A DNA stretch of 64,000 nucleotides from Halocynthiibacter styelae (GTDB taxonomy: Bacteria; Pseudomonadota; Alphaproteobacteria; Rhodobacterales; Rhodobacteraceae). A model generated the notes under the pieces. It made no database searches. It saw only the letters and a list, made by a program, of their open reading frames with translations, and was not told the origin of the DNA. The translations under genes were made by a program, and so were the position numbers. Shown here piece after piece: positions 7,867-15,650 of this stretch. The stretch spans positions 1-64,000 of the forward strand of contig NZ_JADCKQ010000015.1 in NCBI RefSeq assembly GCF_016123485.1, in the 5' to 3' direction. The first letter of the stretch is position 1. Each line of letters begins with the position of its first letter.

Positions 7867-8651
7867 CAGCGGATCTGCGTGGTTGCGCCAAGCATCTGAT
7901 CGGCGGCGGTGATGACTTTGGCGTTCAGTTCATACCCGCGCTGGGCTTCGATCAGTTCGGTCACTTCGCGCACCGCATCCACAGAGCTGTCCTCAAGATA
8001 GCCTTGCCGCAACGTGCCCAGCCCATCGACACCGGGCGTTCCCACCGTTGCGGGGCCGGATGCCGGAGTTTCCAGGAACAGGTTTGACCCAATCGCTTCC
8101 AACCCTTTGGAGTTGGTGAAATTTGCCAGCGTCAATGTACCGATCTGTTGTGCCTGAACCTGGCCGGTGAAATAGGCGTAAACTTCGCCTTCGGCGTTGA
8201 TGGAGATGCTGCGCGCATCTGTGGGGATCGTGATGTCAGGCACCACGGGATAACCGTCTGATGTCACAATCTGCCCTTCACCGCTGCGCTTTAACCCGCC
8301 GTCACGCGTATAAGCAGAGGCCCCATCCGGCATGGTGACCTCAAGATATCCGTTGCCTTCAATCGCAAGATCCAGATCATTGCCGGTGGCTGAAAGTGAA
8401 CCCTGTGCCAACTGCACCGAAACCGATGTTGGCCGCACCCCCAGGCCCAGCTGCACGCCCGTCGGGACGACCGTACCATCGGCGGCATTGATCGTGCCGG
8501 GGCGGGTCATCTGTTGATAGTGCAGATCGGCAAATTCCGCCCGCCGCGCGTTGTAACCCGTTGTGTTCATATTCGCGAGGTTCTGGGAAATCGTTTCAAC
8601 CCGCATTTGCTGGGCGCTCATGCCCGTTGCGGCTATTTTCAGTGCGCGCAT
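7866..8651 (-). CDS. flgG: Flagellar distal rod protein FlgG
   Basis: 261 residues, the usual length. The N-terminal rod signature is ISQNLANMNTTGYNARRAEF and the C-terminal one EVTELIEAQRGYELNAKVI, both forming the coiled coil of axial proteins. FlgG builds the distal rod. It directly follows flgF, a common order, and is followed by flgA with a 1-nt overlap. Confidence 0.97.
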   Translation of the reverse strand: MRALKIAATGMSAQQMRVETISQNLANMNTTGYNARRAEFADLHYQQMTRPGTINAADGTVVPTGVQLGLGVRPTSVSVQLAQGSLSATGNDLDLAIEGNGYLEVTMPDGASAYTRDGGLKRSGEGQIVTSDGYPVVPDITIPTDARSISINAEGEVYAYFTGQVQAQQIGTLTLANFTNSKGLEAIGSNLFLETPASGPATVGTPGVDGLGTLRQGYLEDSSVDAVREVTELIEAQRGYELNAKVITAADQMLGATTQIR

Positions 8652-8663
8652 ATCCGTCCCTCC

Positions 8664-9383
8664 TTATGATGCACCCAGCGTGCGCATGACGCTGCGAATG
8701 CGTTCGTCTTCCTGATCTATAAAGCCCTGGCCCAGTTCGTAAGCGCGCTGCACTTCGATCATCCGGGTGATTTCGGCCACAGGATCCACGTTCGAATTTT
8801 CAATGAACCCCTGCACAATCGCGCTGCCTTCCACCGGCAGAACGCCTGCCTCTGAAATAAAACGCACGCCGTCTTCGCGCTGCATCAGGTTCGGATCAAC
8901 AGGCTGATACAGGCCAATCTGCGCAAGCGGCGTATCCCCAGCTGACAATGTGCCATCCGCCGCCAGACTAATTGTGTCGGCGTCAGGTGGCACAAAAACC
9001 GGCGCGCCGCCATTATCCAGCAGGCGATAGCCTTCGGGCGTGACCAGTTCGCCTTCCGCACTGGGGGTGAAATTGCCCGCGCGGCTTAACCGATCGCCCG
9101 CCGGGGTTTCGATCAGGAAAAACCCCGGGCCTTCAATCGCAAAATCAAAAGTCCCATTGGTCTGGGTCAGTGTGCCCTGTAACATGGATGTATTATGTGC
9201 GCTGGCGGTTGCCATCGACAGGCTGTCGCTTTCACCGTCCAGCCGTTTGATATGTTCTGCAAAAATCAGACCTTCCCGGCGATAACCGCTTGTCGACATA
9301 TTGGCCAGGTTATTGGCCACGGTCTGCATTTCGCGCATTAAACCGGATTGCCGGGTGAGGGTGGTATAGCCTGCGTTATCCAT
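8664..9383 (-). CDS. flgF: Flagellar proximal rod protein FlgF
   Basis: 239 residues with the axial-protein N-terminus VANNLANMSTSGYRREG and the C-terminal motif ITRMIEVQRAYELGQGF. It is similar to the neighbouring FlgG but shorter and lacks the distal-rod insertion. It is placed between fliQ and flgG. The proximal rod position follows from family knowledge. Confidence 0.93.
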   Translation of the reverse strand: MDNAGYTTLTRQSGLMREMQTVANNLANMSTSGYRREGLIFAEHIKRLDGESDSLSMATASAHNTSMLQGTLTQTNGTFDFAIEGPGFFLIETPAGDRLSRAGNFTPSAEGELVTPEGYRLLDNGGAPVFVPPDADTISLAADGTLSAGDTPLAQIGLYQPVDPNLMQREDGVRFISEAGVLPVEGSAIVQGFIENSNVDPVAEITRMIEVQRAYELGQGFIDQEDERIRSVMRTLGAS

Positions 9384-9384
9384 C

Positions 9385-9651
9385 TTAACCTCCTGATATC
9401 AGAGGGATGATCTGACCCTGAAAAAAGCTGACCAGGGTTTTCGACATGAAGTTCATCGAGGCCCAGAACACGATGACAATCGCCAGAAGCTTTGGCACAA
9501 ATGTCAGGGTCATTTCCTGCACCGATGTCAGTGCCTGGAATAGTCCGACGATCAGGCCCGCGATCAGGGCCACGGCCAGGATCGGGGTTGACGTGATCAC
9601 CGCGACCCAAAGGCCCTGGCGCAGAACATCGAAGAAGACAGCTTCGCTCAT
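9385..9651 (-). CDS. fliQ: Flagellar export gate protein FliQ
   Basis: 88 residues with two membrane helices and the FliQ pattern LIAGLIVGLFQALTSVQEMT, followed by LTFVPKLLAIVIV. It is part of the FliPQR export gate. The start is set at ATG 9651 (MSEAVFF) because an AAGGGG lies about 7 nt upstream and the family begins there; an in-frame start 48 nt earlier would add a basic extension. fliP and fliR are not in this window, so the gate genes are split. Confidence 0.93.
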   Translation of the reverse strand: MSEAVFFDVLRQGLWVAVITSTPILAVALIAGLIVGLFQALTSVQEMTLTFVPKLLAIVIVFWASMNFMSKTLVSFFQGQIIPLISGG

Positions 9652-9661
9652 AACACGCCCC

Positions 9662-9952
9662 TTACACCGGCATCCGCAGGATTTCCTGGTAAGCTTCAAC
9701 CACTTTGTCCCGCACGGTCACGGCGGTTTCCACCGCAAGTTCCGTCTGGGCCAGCGCCTGAACCAATGCGTGGGAATCTGCCCCGCCGGTCATGGCGGCC
9801 TTTGCAGTTTCTTCACCCTGTCGCAGGGTTTGTGCGAAATCTCCGGCCAGTTGGCCAAAGCCTGACGCCGCTTCCTCTGCCCCCGTTTTAGGGGCAGTGG
9901 CCGGACGTGTTGCCGCATATTGCTGCGCGGCGAGTGTGGAACGGATATCCAT
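9662..9952 (-). CDS. fliE: Flagellar hook-basal body adaptor FliE
   Basis: 96 residues with the family C-terminus TELAVETAVTVRDKVVEAYQ followed by EILRMPV, which is diagnostic of FliE, the link between the MS ring/export gate and the rod. It sits in the usual flgB-flgC-fliE order, 11 nt after flgC and 10 nt before fliQ. Confidence 0.95.
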   Translation of the reverse strand: MDIRSTLAAQQYAATRPATAPKTGAEEAASGFGQLAGDFAQTLRQGEETAKAAMTGGADSHALVQALAQTELAVETAVTVRDKVVEAYQEILRMPV

Positions 9953-9963
9953 TCTTCTCTCCT

Positions 9964-10359
9964 TTACCGGCGCAGAAGCTGAAGCAGGCTGGACGACATT
10001 TGCCGCGCCTGATCAAACATTTTGAGGTTCGCCTCATAGCTGCGCTGTGCTTCGCGCGCATCTGCGATTTCGACCACCAGATCGACATTCGATCCATCAT
10101 AATGGCCACTTTCATCAGCGAGCGGGTGAGACGGATCAAAGATCTGCTCTGGCGCGCTGCGGTCCAGTTGCACTGGACCTGTCTGCACCTGTCCGGTGCG
10201 TGCCCCCTGGGACAGAACTTCTTCGAAGTTCACGGTTTTCCGGTGAAATCCCGGGGTATCTGCATTTGCTATATTCTCTGACACATGGCGCAGGCGGGTG
10301 GATTGTGCCTTCATGCCGCTTGCGGACAGGGCCAGAGTATCGCTGAAATCAGTCATCAT
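9964..10359 (-). CDS. flgC: Flagellar rod protein FlgC
   Basis: 131 residues. The N-terminal axial motif RHVSENIANADTPGFHRKT and the C-terminal motif EIADAREAQRSYEANLKMFD match FlgC. It could start at either of two adjacent ATG codons; the choice changes only one residue. It is 6 nt downstream of flgB. Confidence 0.95.
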   Translation of the reverse strand: MMTDFSDTLALSASGMKAQSTRLRHVSENIANADTPGFHRKTVNFEEVLSQGARTGQVQTGPVQLDRSAPEQIFDPSHPLADESGHYDGSNVDLVVEIADAREAQRSYEANLKMFDQARQMSSSLLQLLRR

Positions 10360-10365
10360 GTGTTC

Positions 10366-10752
10366 CTATCGGCCAATGGCTGTGCGCAAGATGTTCAGGG
10401 AAGAACTGTAAACCGTCAGTGCTTTGTCATGCTGGCGTTTCACATCAGTCGCGATCAGCATTTCCTGTTCCAGGGAAACAGTGTTGCCATTGGGGCTTTC
10501 TGTTCCCGGATCCTGGCGGATCTGCAGCGGCACCGAATATGCAGTTTCGCCCGGCAGAAAATGCCCGGGTCGGGTGCTGCGCAGGCCATCACTGGTCTGG
10601 TTCTGATATGTGTCACTGAAAGAGGTAACATCCCGTGCCTTATACCCGGGGGTATCGGCGTTCGCGATGTTCTGCGCCACGGCACTCTGGCGCGTGGCGG
10701 CGTGTCGGGCCATGGCATCGGCCATGTTGAAGATTTCTATCTTATTAAGCAT
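10366..10752 (-). CDS. flgB: Flagellar rod protein FlgB
   Basis: 128 residues from ATG 10752 (MLNKIEIFNMADAM). The FlgB signature AVAQNIANADTPGYKARDV is clear. An open frame extends 54 codons further upstream, but that part overlaps divergent fliI and shows no family resemblance. It is the first gene of the minus-strand run flgB-flgC-fliE-fliQ-flgF-flgG-flgA-flgH-fliL. The 92 nt between its start and that of fliI must hold both promoters. Confidence 0.93.
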   Translation of the reverse strand: MLNKIEIFNMADAMARHAATRQSAVAQNIANADTPGYKARDVTSFSDTYQNQTSDGLRSTRPGHFLPGETAYSVPLQIRQDPGTESPNGNTVSLEQEMLIATDVKRQHDKALTVYSSSLNILRTAIGR

Positions 10753-10844
10753 CGGGGCTTCTCCCACGTGCGGTTTCAACCAAGATTTAACCCTGATTCC
10801 TTTAGAAATGGTTTCAATCGATATGAACGCAGTGAAAGCAGCCC

Positions 10845-12200
10845 ATGACAGAGACCGTGAACACCAGACCAGATCACAAGGCAGGGCTGAGAAACCTGTT
10901 GGCCGAATTCGCAACTCTCAGGGCGACACAGCCCGTCGGTAGGATCACGGAAGTTTTCGGAAACACGCTTTCTGTCAAAGGGTTGTCTTATAAGGCAGGG
11001 CTTGGGGATCAGGTCTGCATTCACTGTTCCAGCGGGATTGTGTCCGGGGGCGAAGTGCTGCAGCTGAACCGGGAAGTTCTGACGATTATGCCGGATCAGA
11101 ATCTGGAAGGGGTCGCCATTGGGGACGAAGTCATCCTGACCGGCCAGAACACGATTGCACCAGATAACAGCTGGATCGGCCATGTGATTGATCCCTTTGG
11201 TCGTGCAATTGACGGATCTTTTCTGATGCGGGGTGTGAACGAATACCCTTTGCATGGAAAACCCCCGCTTGCCACCGAACGGCGCGGTTTTGGGGAACGT
11301 CTTGAAACGGGTACCGCTGTGTTTAATACGTTGCTGCCCATTGTGCGGGGTCAGCGGATTGGTCTTTTTGCGGGTTCGGGCGTGGGTAAATCTACCTTGC
11401 TGGCGAAGCTCGCACGCAACGTGCAGGCCGATATTGTGGTGATCGCCCTGATCGGTGAACGTGGTCGCGAAGTCCGGGAATTTGTTGAAAATGTGCTGGG
11501 GCCAGAAGGCATGGCGCGGGCGGTTGTTGTGGCCGCGACGTCCGATCAGTCACCGCTTGTGCGCCGCCAATGTGCACTGACTGCGATGAGTGTTGCAGAA
11601 AATTTCCGGGATCAGGGGCAACATGTATTACTGCTTGCAGATTCCATCACGCGGTTTGCCGAAGCCCATCGCGAAATTGCCCTTGCGTCAGGTGAACCAG
11701 CTTCTTTGCGGGGTTTTCCTCCGTCGACAAGCCATATGATTATGTCTCTCTGCGAACGTGCCGGGCCTAGTGGCGAAAACGGGGGCGACATCACGGGTGT
11801 ATTTTCCGTCCTTGTGGCCGGATCAGATATGGATGAACCGATTGCAGATATTTTGCGGGGCGTGCTTGACGGGCATGTCGTGCTGGATCGTCAGATTGCT
11901 GAACGCGGACGGTTTCCGGCGGTAGATCTGTTGCGGTCTGTGTCCCGCAGTCTGCCCGGTGCCGCAAGTGATGCGGAAAATACACTGATCACCCGTGCAC
12001 GCCGATTGCTTGGGGCTTATGACAGGGCGGAAATGATGATTCAGTCCGGGCTATATCTTGCCGGGTCAGATCCGGTTGTTGATGCCGCCATTCGGGTCTG
12101 GCCGGGCCTTGATCGGTTTTTGTCAGAAGATGACACTGGCCGCTGTGCGGATAGCTTTGCACGGCTTGAACAGGTTCTGGCAGCAGAAGGCGGAACCTGA
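10845..12200 (+). CDS. fliI: Flagellar export ATPase FliI
   Basis: 451 residues. Walker A is GSGVGKS (177-183). The Walker B region is VLLLADSITRFAEAHRE, and the following LRGFPPS is typical of FliI/SctN and the F1-beta-like fold. It powers or assists unfolding of flagellar export substrates. It is transcribed away from flgB. Its stop is only 5 nt from the stop of the convergent DUF1217 gene, with no room for a terminator between them. Confidence 0.96.
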   Translation: MTETVNTRPDHKAGLRNLLAEFATLRATQPVGRITEVFGNTLSVKGLSYKAGLGDQVCIHCSSGIVSGGEVLQLNREVLTIMPDQNLEGVAIGDEVILTGQNTIAPDNSWIGHVIDPFGRAIDGSFLMRGVNEYPLHGKPPLATERRGFGERLETGTAVFNTLLPIVRGQRIGLFAGSGVGKSTLLAKLARNVQADIVVIALIGERGREVREFVENVLGPEGMARAVVVAATSDQSPLVRRQCALTAMSVAENFRDQGQHVLLLADSITRFAEAHREIALASGEPASLRGFPPSTSHMIMSLCERAGPSGENGGDITGVFSVLVAGSDMDEPIADILRGVLDGHVVLDRQIAERGRFPAVDLLRSVSRSLPGAASDAENTLITRARRLLGAYDRAEMMIQSGLYLAGSDPVVDAAIRVWPGLDRFLSEDDTGRCADSFARLEQVLAAEGGT

Positions 12201-12205
12201 AATAT

Positions 12206-13000
12206 TTATCCTGACTGTAGCAACGTCAGGGCCGTCTGGCTGGCTGATGTCTGAGCATTGAAGTTCTGTGCCTCGGATCGGATCAGGAAGTTCCGGATCA
12301 GTTTTTCCCGCATCTCAGGCTGATTGAATTGTTCAATGCTGTCAGTCCCAAAATCCCGTATTGCCCTGTCACGGTACACTTCCAGCTGTCTGTCCAGATC
12401 CAGGGCTGCGAAACTTGCAGGCATCCCGAAAGCTGTATCAAACACCTGCCTTAGCGGCGCATTGCCCATCACGGTATACCACTTTGCTGTATCCGATATG
12501 CTTCTGTCAGAAAGAACCTGCAAATCACGTTCCGCACCCAACGCAAGACGCATATCTGCGTTTTGATCCCCTACCGCGATTTCAAACCGATTGTTCTGGA
12601 AAGCCGTCGTAATTTCCGTCGGAAAGTCGGACAGCTGGGTGCGCGGCACGTCAAAATCGCCAAATCCGAAAGCCTGGGCGAATTCAAGATACCGTTTGTC
12701 GGCCAGCCTGTTTGCAAGGCTTGCGGTATCCAGTGTGTCGCTTTCCAGGATCTGTTGAATAAAAGCTTTACTGTTGATGTCTTCTTCAAGCCCGAAAGCC
12801 CCAAGCGCAACCTCCAGCAGTTGTCGATCATTGACCAGTTGCTCGGCTGTCTGAACAGCCCCGATCTTCTGTTCAAAATTCTGCACCTGGCGTGTGATTT
12901 GCGCGCCTTGTTCGAAGGTTTCCTGCTGTTGATCCAGTGTGCGGGAAAGGAAGGTCCAGCCTGGATAGCCCATGAAAGGCAGGACGGGCTGAAAGCTCAT
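12206..13000 (-). CDS. DUF1217 family flagellar-associated protein
   Basis: 264 residues, mostly helical, with the repeated segment type seen in DUF1217 proteins (for example VALGAFGLEEDINSKAFIQQ and KRYLEFAQAFGFGDF). The molecular function is not known. DUF1217 genes are typically found in alphaproteobacterial flagellar clusters, and here the start overlaps flbT by 4 nt (ATGA), so it is translationally coupled to flaF-flbT. No signal peptide or membrane segment was seen. A role in flagellin handling is inference from position only. Confidence 0.8.
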   Translation of the reverse strand: MSFQPVLPFMGYPGWTFLSRTLDQQQETFEQGAQITRQVQNFEQKIGAVQTAEQLVNDRQLLEVALGAFGLEEDINSKAFIQQILESDTLDTASLANRLADKRYLEFAQAFGFGDFDVPRTQLSDFPTEITTAFQNNRFEIAVGDQNADMRLALGAERDLQVLSDRSISDTAKWYTVMGNAPLRQVFDTAFGMPASFAALDLDRQLEVYRDRAIRDFGTDSIEQFNQPEMREKLIRNFLIRSEAQNFNAQTSASQTALTLLQSG

Positions 13001-13410
13001 GACGTGGCTGCCTGTGCACTGGCCAGCAACCGCTCTTCGCGGGGCTGCAAAGCGCGCAAAGCTTTCAGAGCCTGATAAAACTGATCACTCACCACAGCTT
13101 CGGTTGCTACGGCCATCTGGCGCCGGCTGTCATCATCTGTAAACACCTGGCTAAGCTGTTCAATCCCGCGGATCAGCTGCATTCGGGCCTCTTCTTTGTC
13201 CGCATCACCGGACAGAATAAGCTGGGCTATATAGCAAACCCGTTTGACCGGGGTTTTGACATCTTCGGGGTGGATTGCATCACGCAGCCGAAGGATGTTG
13301 GCATTAGGGGTGATAATGGACAGGCGGGACCGCCGGTCGCCGTTCTCAATAACGGCACCATTGATCAGAACCCGTTCTCTCGGGGCGAGTTTCAGAACAA
13401 GACCACTCAT
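12997..13410 (-). CDS. flbT: Flagellin mRNA regulator FlbT
   Basis: 137 residues that match FlbT in length and in segments such as LKLAPRERVLINGAVIENGD and SRLSIITPNANILRLRDAIH. In Caulobacter FlbT acts on the 5 prime untranslated region of flagellin mRNA to limit flagellin synthesis. That fits its place just downstream of the flagellin gene here, and a hairpin is present in the flagellin leader. It overlaps flaF and the DUF1217 gene by 4 nt each. Confidence 0.93.
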   Translation of the reverse strand: MSGLVLKLAPRERVLINGAVIENGDRRSRLSIITPNANILRLRDAIHPEDVKTPVKRVCYIAQLILSGDADKEEARMQLIRGIEQLSQVFTDDDSRRQMAVATEAVVSDQFYQALKALRALQPREERLLASAQAATS

Positions 13411-13787
13411 GACGTGCCATCCTGGGCGCGCAGGCCGCGCATTATGGCTGTGTTGATCTCAACCAGGGCTGTCAGATCTGCATCGCCGCGCAGAACCTTG
13501 CTGCTGTGTTGTGTTGTGAACTCTGCAAGGCTGAAGATCCGGGCGCGCAAGTCCATCGGCAGGGCGTTGTCATCACTGACAACCGCCGAAGCCAGGCGTG
13601 ACCAGAGCTGTCGGTTGTCATGGATGGCATGGGCAATTTCAGGGATGTTTTTGGGGTCACGTGCCGCTGCATACATCAGCTTACGCGTAACTGTGGCGAA
13701 GGCTTCGTATTCATTTGCACTTGGGGTGCGGATGGTCGAGGCATTTGCACCGGAATAGGCCGTTTTGGCCATGTGATATGCGTTCAC
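13407..13787 (-). CDS. flaF: Flagellin synthesis regulator FlaF
   Basis: 126 residues beginning at a GTG (13785-13787), giving (M)NAYHMAKTAYS, the usual FlaF start. An AAGGAA sequence lies about 6 nt upstream, which supports the GTG over the internal ATG and over the longer open frame. FlaF is needed for flagellin production or export in alphaproteobacteria and works against FlbT. It is the first gene after the flagellin gene, separated by 93 nt with a hairpin. Confidence 0.9.
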   Translation of the reverse strand: MNAYHMAKTAYSGANASTIRTPSANEYEAFATVTRKLMYAAARDPKNIPEIAHAIHDNRQLWSRLASAVVSDDNALPMDLRARIFSLAEFTTQHSSKVLRGDADLTALVEINTAIMRGLRAQDGTS

Positions 13788-13843
13788 GTCATTTCCTTCC
13801 AATGACAGCAAATTCAATACACGGGTTTTACCGTGGGCTGGAT

Positions 13844-13867
13844 GGCAGAGCCCCTGGGGGCTCTGCC
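13844..13867 (-). terminator. GC-rich hairpin between flagellin and flaF
   Basis: An 11-bp perfect inverted repeat GGCAGAGCCCC/GGGGCTCTGCC lies 14 nt after the flagellin stop. No T-run follows on the minus strand, so it may only protect the flagellin mRNA 3 prime end or terminate partially, leaving some read-through into flaF-flbT. Confidence 0.6.
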
Positions 13868-13880
13868 GGAATTATGGCTG

Positions 13881-15413
13881 TTAACGGAACAGCGACAGGA
13901 TGGATTGTGGTGCCTGGTTCGCAATCGACAGGGATTGTACGCCCAGCTGTTGCTGCACCTGCAAGGCCTGCAGTCTGGTGGAGGCTTCTTCCATGTTTGC
14001 ATCGACCATCGTACCAATACCCGACTTAAGAGAGTCGGTCAGTTTGCCAATGAAACTTGACTGAGTTTCAATTCGCCCCTGTGCCGAACCAAGCGCGGCA
14101 GCTGAGTCAATCGAGGTGTTGATCAGCGTTTCAATGTTCCCAAGGGCCGCATTGGCGGATTCATTTGTGGTCACATCAATGCTGTCGAGGCCAAACAGAC
14201 CACCCGAGGCAGTGCCGCCGTCAGCAGCGGCAAGGGCAATCGACAAATCGGTGTCACTGTTGTTGTCGATCTTCAGGCTGGCTTGTCCTGTGGTGCTGTC
14301 GATTGAAACCTGGGTCGTAACCCCTTCAAGGGCTGCGCTGTCGACAGCTGTCTTCAGGCCACGGGCCACATCTGCAAAGCTTTCACCTTTACCTGCGGTG
14401 TAGAAGTATGCAGTTCCGCCAACGGATGCCTGATAGCTGTTGCCTTCCTGCGGTGTTGCCGCTGTGGTGAAGTCGATCTGTTCTGCACGCTGTGCGATGT
14501 CGCCAGAGGTGTCCGTCAGGCCTGATGCACCGTTCAGATCCGTGATCTGGTTGGTGTTCGCATCTGTCGCAGTGGAGATGCTGACTTCTTCAAATGCCCG
14601 TGTCGAGGAAATTGAAACTGTACCAGCGGTGCTGCCATCTACGACAATGCCATCAAGATCAAGCGCTTGCAGAGCGGTCGAAAGACCGGCGGCCATCGCA
14701 TCCTGATCTTCACCGCCCGTCGCGGCGGTATAGGTCACAGTTTGCCCTGCAACGGTGATGGAAGCTGTCTGACCCGCAGTCCAGGAACCTGATCCAAGCG
14801 TTACAATCGCTTCGTTGGCATCATTGGTGATATCTGGTTCCGCGACGTCCGCGTTGACGATCTGCCCGCTCAGTGAGCTGCCAGTACCAACGCCGTTCAC
14901 ACCGGCAGAGGTGCTCAGGTCCTGGCGATTGACTGTGATATTGCTCGCGTTGACGACGCCGTTGCCCTGACGATCAAGTGAGGACAGGATGTTCACATCT
15001 TCTGTGCCTTTCAGCAGGTTCAGACCATTGAACTGCGCGGCTTCTACGATGGATGTTACCTGACCGGTAAGGGCCTCAATATCCGTCTGGATCTTTTCAC
15101 GGTCAACGTTCTGTTCCTGGGCCGCAACAACTTTGCCTTTAATCTGTGTCAGAAGGTCGGTTACGGTTTCAGTCGCAGAACGTGCAACGGTGATTGTACT
15201 TTCGCCAAGGGCGAGACTGTCTGAAATTGCCTGAAAACCTGCCACGTCTGACTCCATCGTTTTAGAAATCGCCCAGATTGCGGCGTTATCTTTCGCGGAT
15301 TCAATGGTTTTCCCGGTAGAGATCTCGGCTTGTGTTTTCGTCAGATTGTCGTTGATAGAATTCAGTGTCTGCAGCGCGACCATCGCACTGGTGTTCGTCA
15401 GAATACTGGACAT
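13881..15413 (-). CDS. Flagellin
   Basis: 510 residues, long for an alphaproteobacterial flagellin. The conserved N-terminal D0/D1 region is MSSILTNTSAMVALQTLNS and onward. The conserved C-terminal region ends QQLGVQSLSIANQAPQSILS. The central part (roughly 150-420) is Ser/Thr/Ala/Gly-rich and acidic, as expected for a surface-exposed variable domain. The initiator is preceded by GGAG/AAGGAA sequences. The leader carries a hairpin close to the ribosome binding site and a candidate FliA-like promoter. flaF and flbT follow directly downstream. Confidence 0.95.
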   Translation of the reverse strand: MSSILTNTSAMVALQTLNSINDNLTKTQAEISTGKTIESAKDNAAIWAISKTMESDVAGFQAISDSLALGESTITVARSATETVTDLLTQIKGKVVAAQEQNVDREKIQTDIEALTGQVTSIVEAAQFNGLNLLKGTEDVNILSSLDRQGNGVVNASNITVNRQDLSTSAGVNGVGTGSSLSGQIVNADVAEPDITNDANEAIVTLGSGSWTAGQTASITVAGQTVTYTAATGGEDQDAMAAGLSTALQALDLDGIVVDGSTAGTVSISSTRAFEEVSISTATDANTNQITDLNGASGLTDTSGDIAQRAEQIDFTTAATPQEGNSYQASVGGTAYFYTAGKGESFADVARGLKTAVDSAALEGVTTQVSIDSTTGQASLKIDNNSDTDLSIALAAADGGTASGGLFGLDSIDVTTNESANAALGNIETLINTSIDSAAALGSAQGRIETQSSFIGKLTDSLKSGIGTMVDANMEEASTRLQALQVQQQLGVQSLSIANQAPQSILSLFR

Positions 15414-15434
15414 AATGCTGTTCCTTACTCCAAT

Positions 15435-15450
15435 CAGTGCTTTTGCACTG
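15435..15450 (-). promoter_or_regulatory. Hairpin in flagellin 5 prime leader
   Basis: A perfect 6-bp stem (CAGTGC/GCACTG) with an AAAA loop lies just upstream of the GGAGTAAGG ribosome binding site of the flagellin gene. It is a candidate site of translational control, for example by FlbT, whose gene is in the same cluster. The link to FlbT is inference. Confidence 0.55.
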
Positions 15451-15470
15451 AGTTATGTAACCCGCCCCTA

Positions 15471-15494
15471 GTGACGGCATTGATGTCATTTTGA
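15471..15494 (-). promoter_or_regulatory. Candidate FliA (sigma-28)-like promoter of flagellin
   Basis: On the minus strand, TCAAAAT (15488-15494) and GCCGTCAC (15471-15478) resemble the TAAA and GCCGATAA boxes of flagellar sigma-factor promoters, with near-normal spacing. Transcription from it would give a leader of about 50 nt containing the hairpin at 15435-15450. The -10 match is imperfect. Confidence 0.35.
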
Positions 15495-15610
15495 CGGGAT
15501 CTGACCGCAGCGCAGATCACCTCTTCTGAGGCAGGAACAAACTGCGCGCTAAGTGCTAAAACATTCCTAAGCTTTGCATTTTGTTGCCCGGAACTTTCAG
15601 CGAATTTTAT

Positions 15611-15643
15611 TAAAAAAGCCCCGCAACTGAATTGCGAGGCTTT
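15611..15643 (-). terminator. Intrinsic terminator of the RNA helicase gene
   Basis: On the minus strand, AAAGCCTCGCAA and TTGCGGGGCTTT form a long stem with one wobble or mismatch, followed by a T-run (A-run at 15612-15617 on the plus strand). It lies just after the helicase stop codon. Confidence 0.85.
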
Positions 15644-15650
15644 GTTTGTC

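Noticed and set aside
10366-10914. 54-codon upstream extension of flgB
   Set aside because: It overlaps divergent fliI, lacks similarity to FlgB, and the family begins at MLNKIEIF (ATG 10752).
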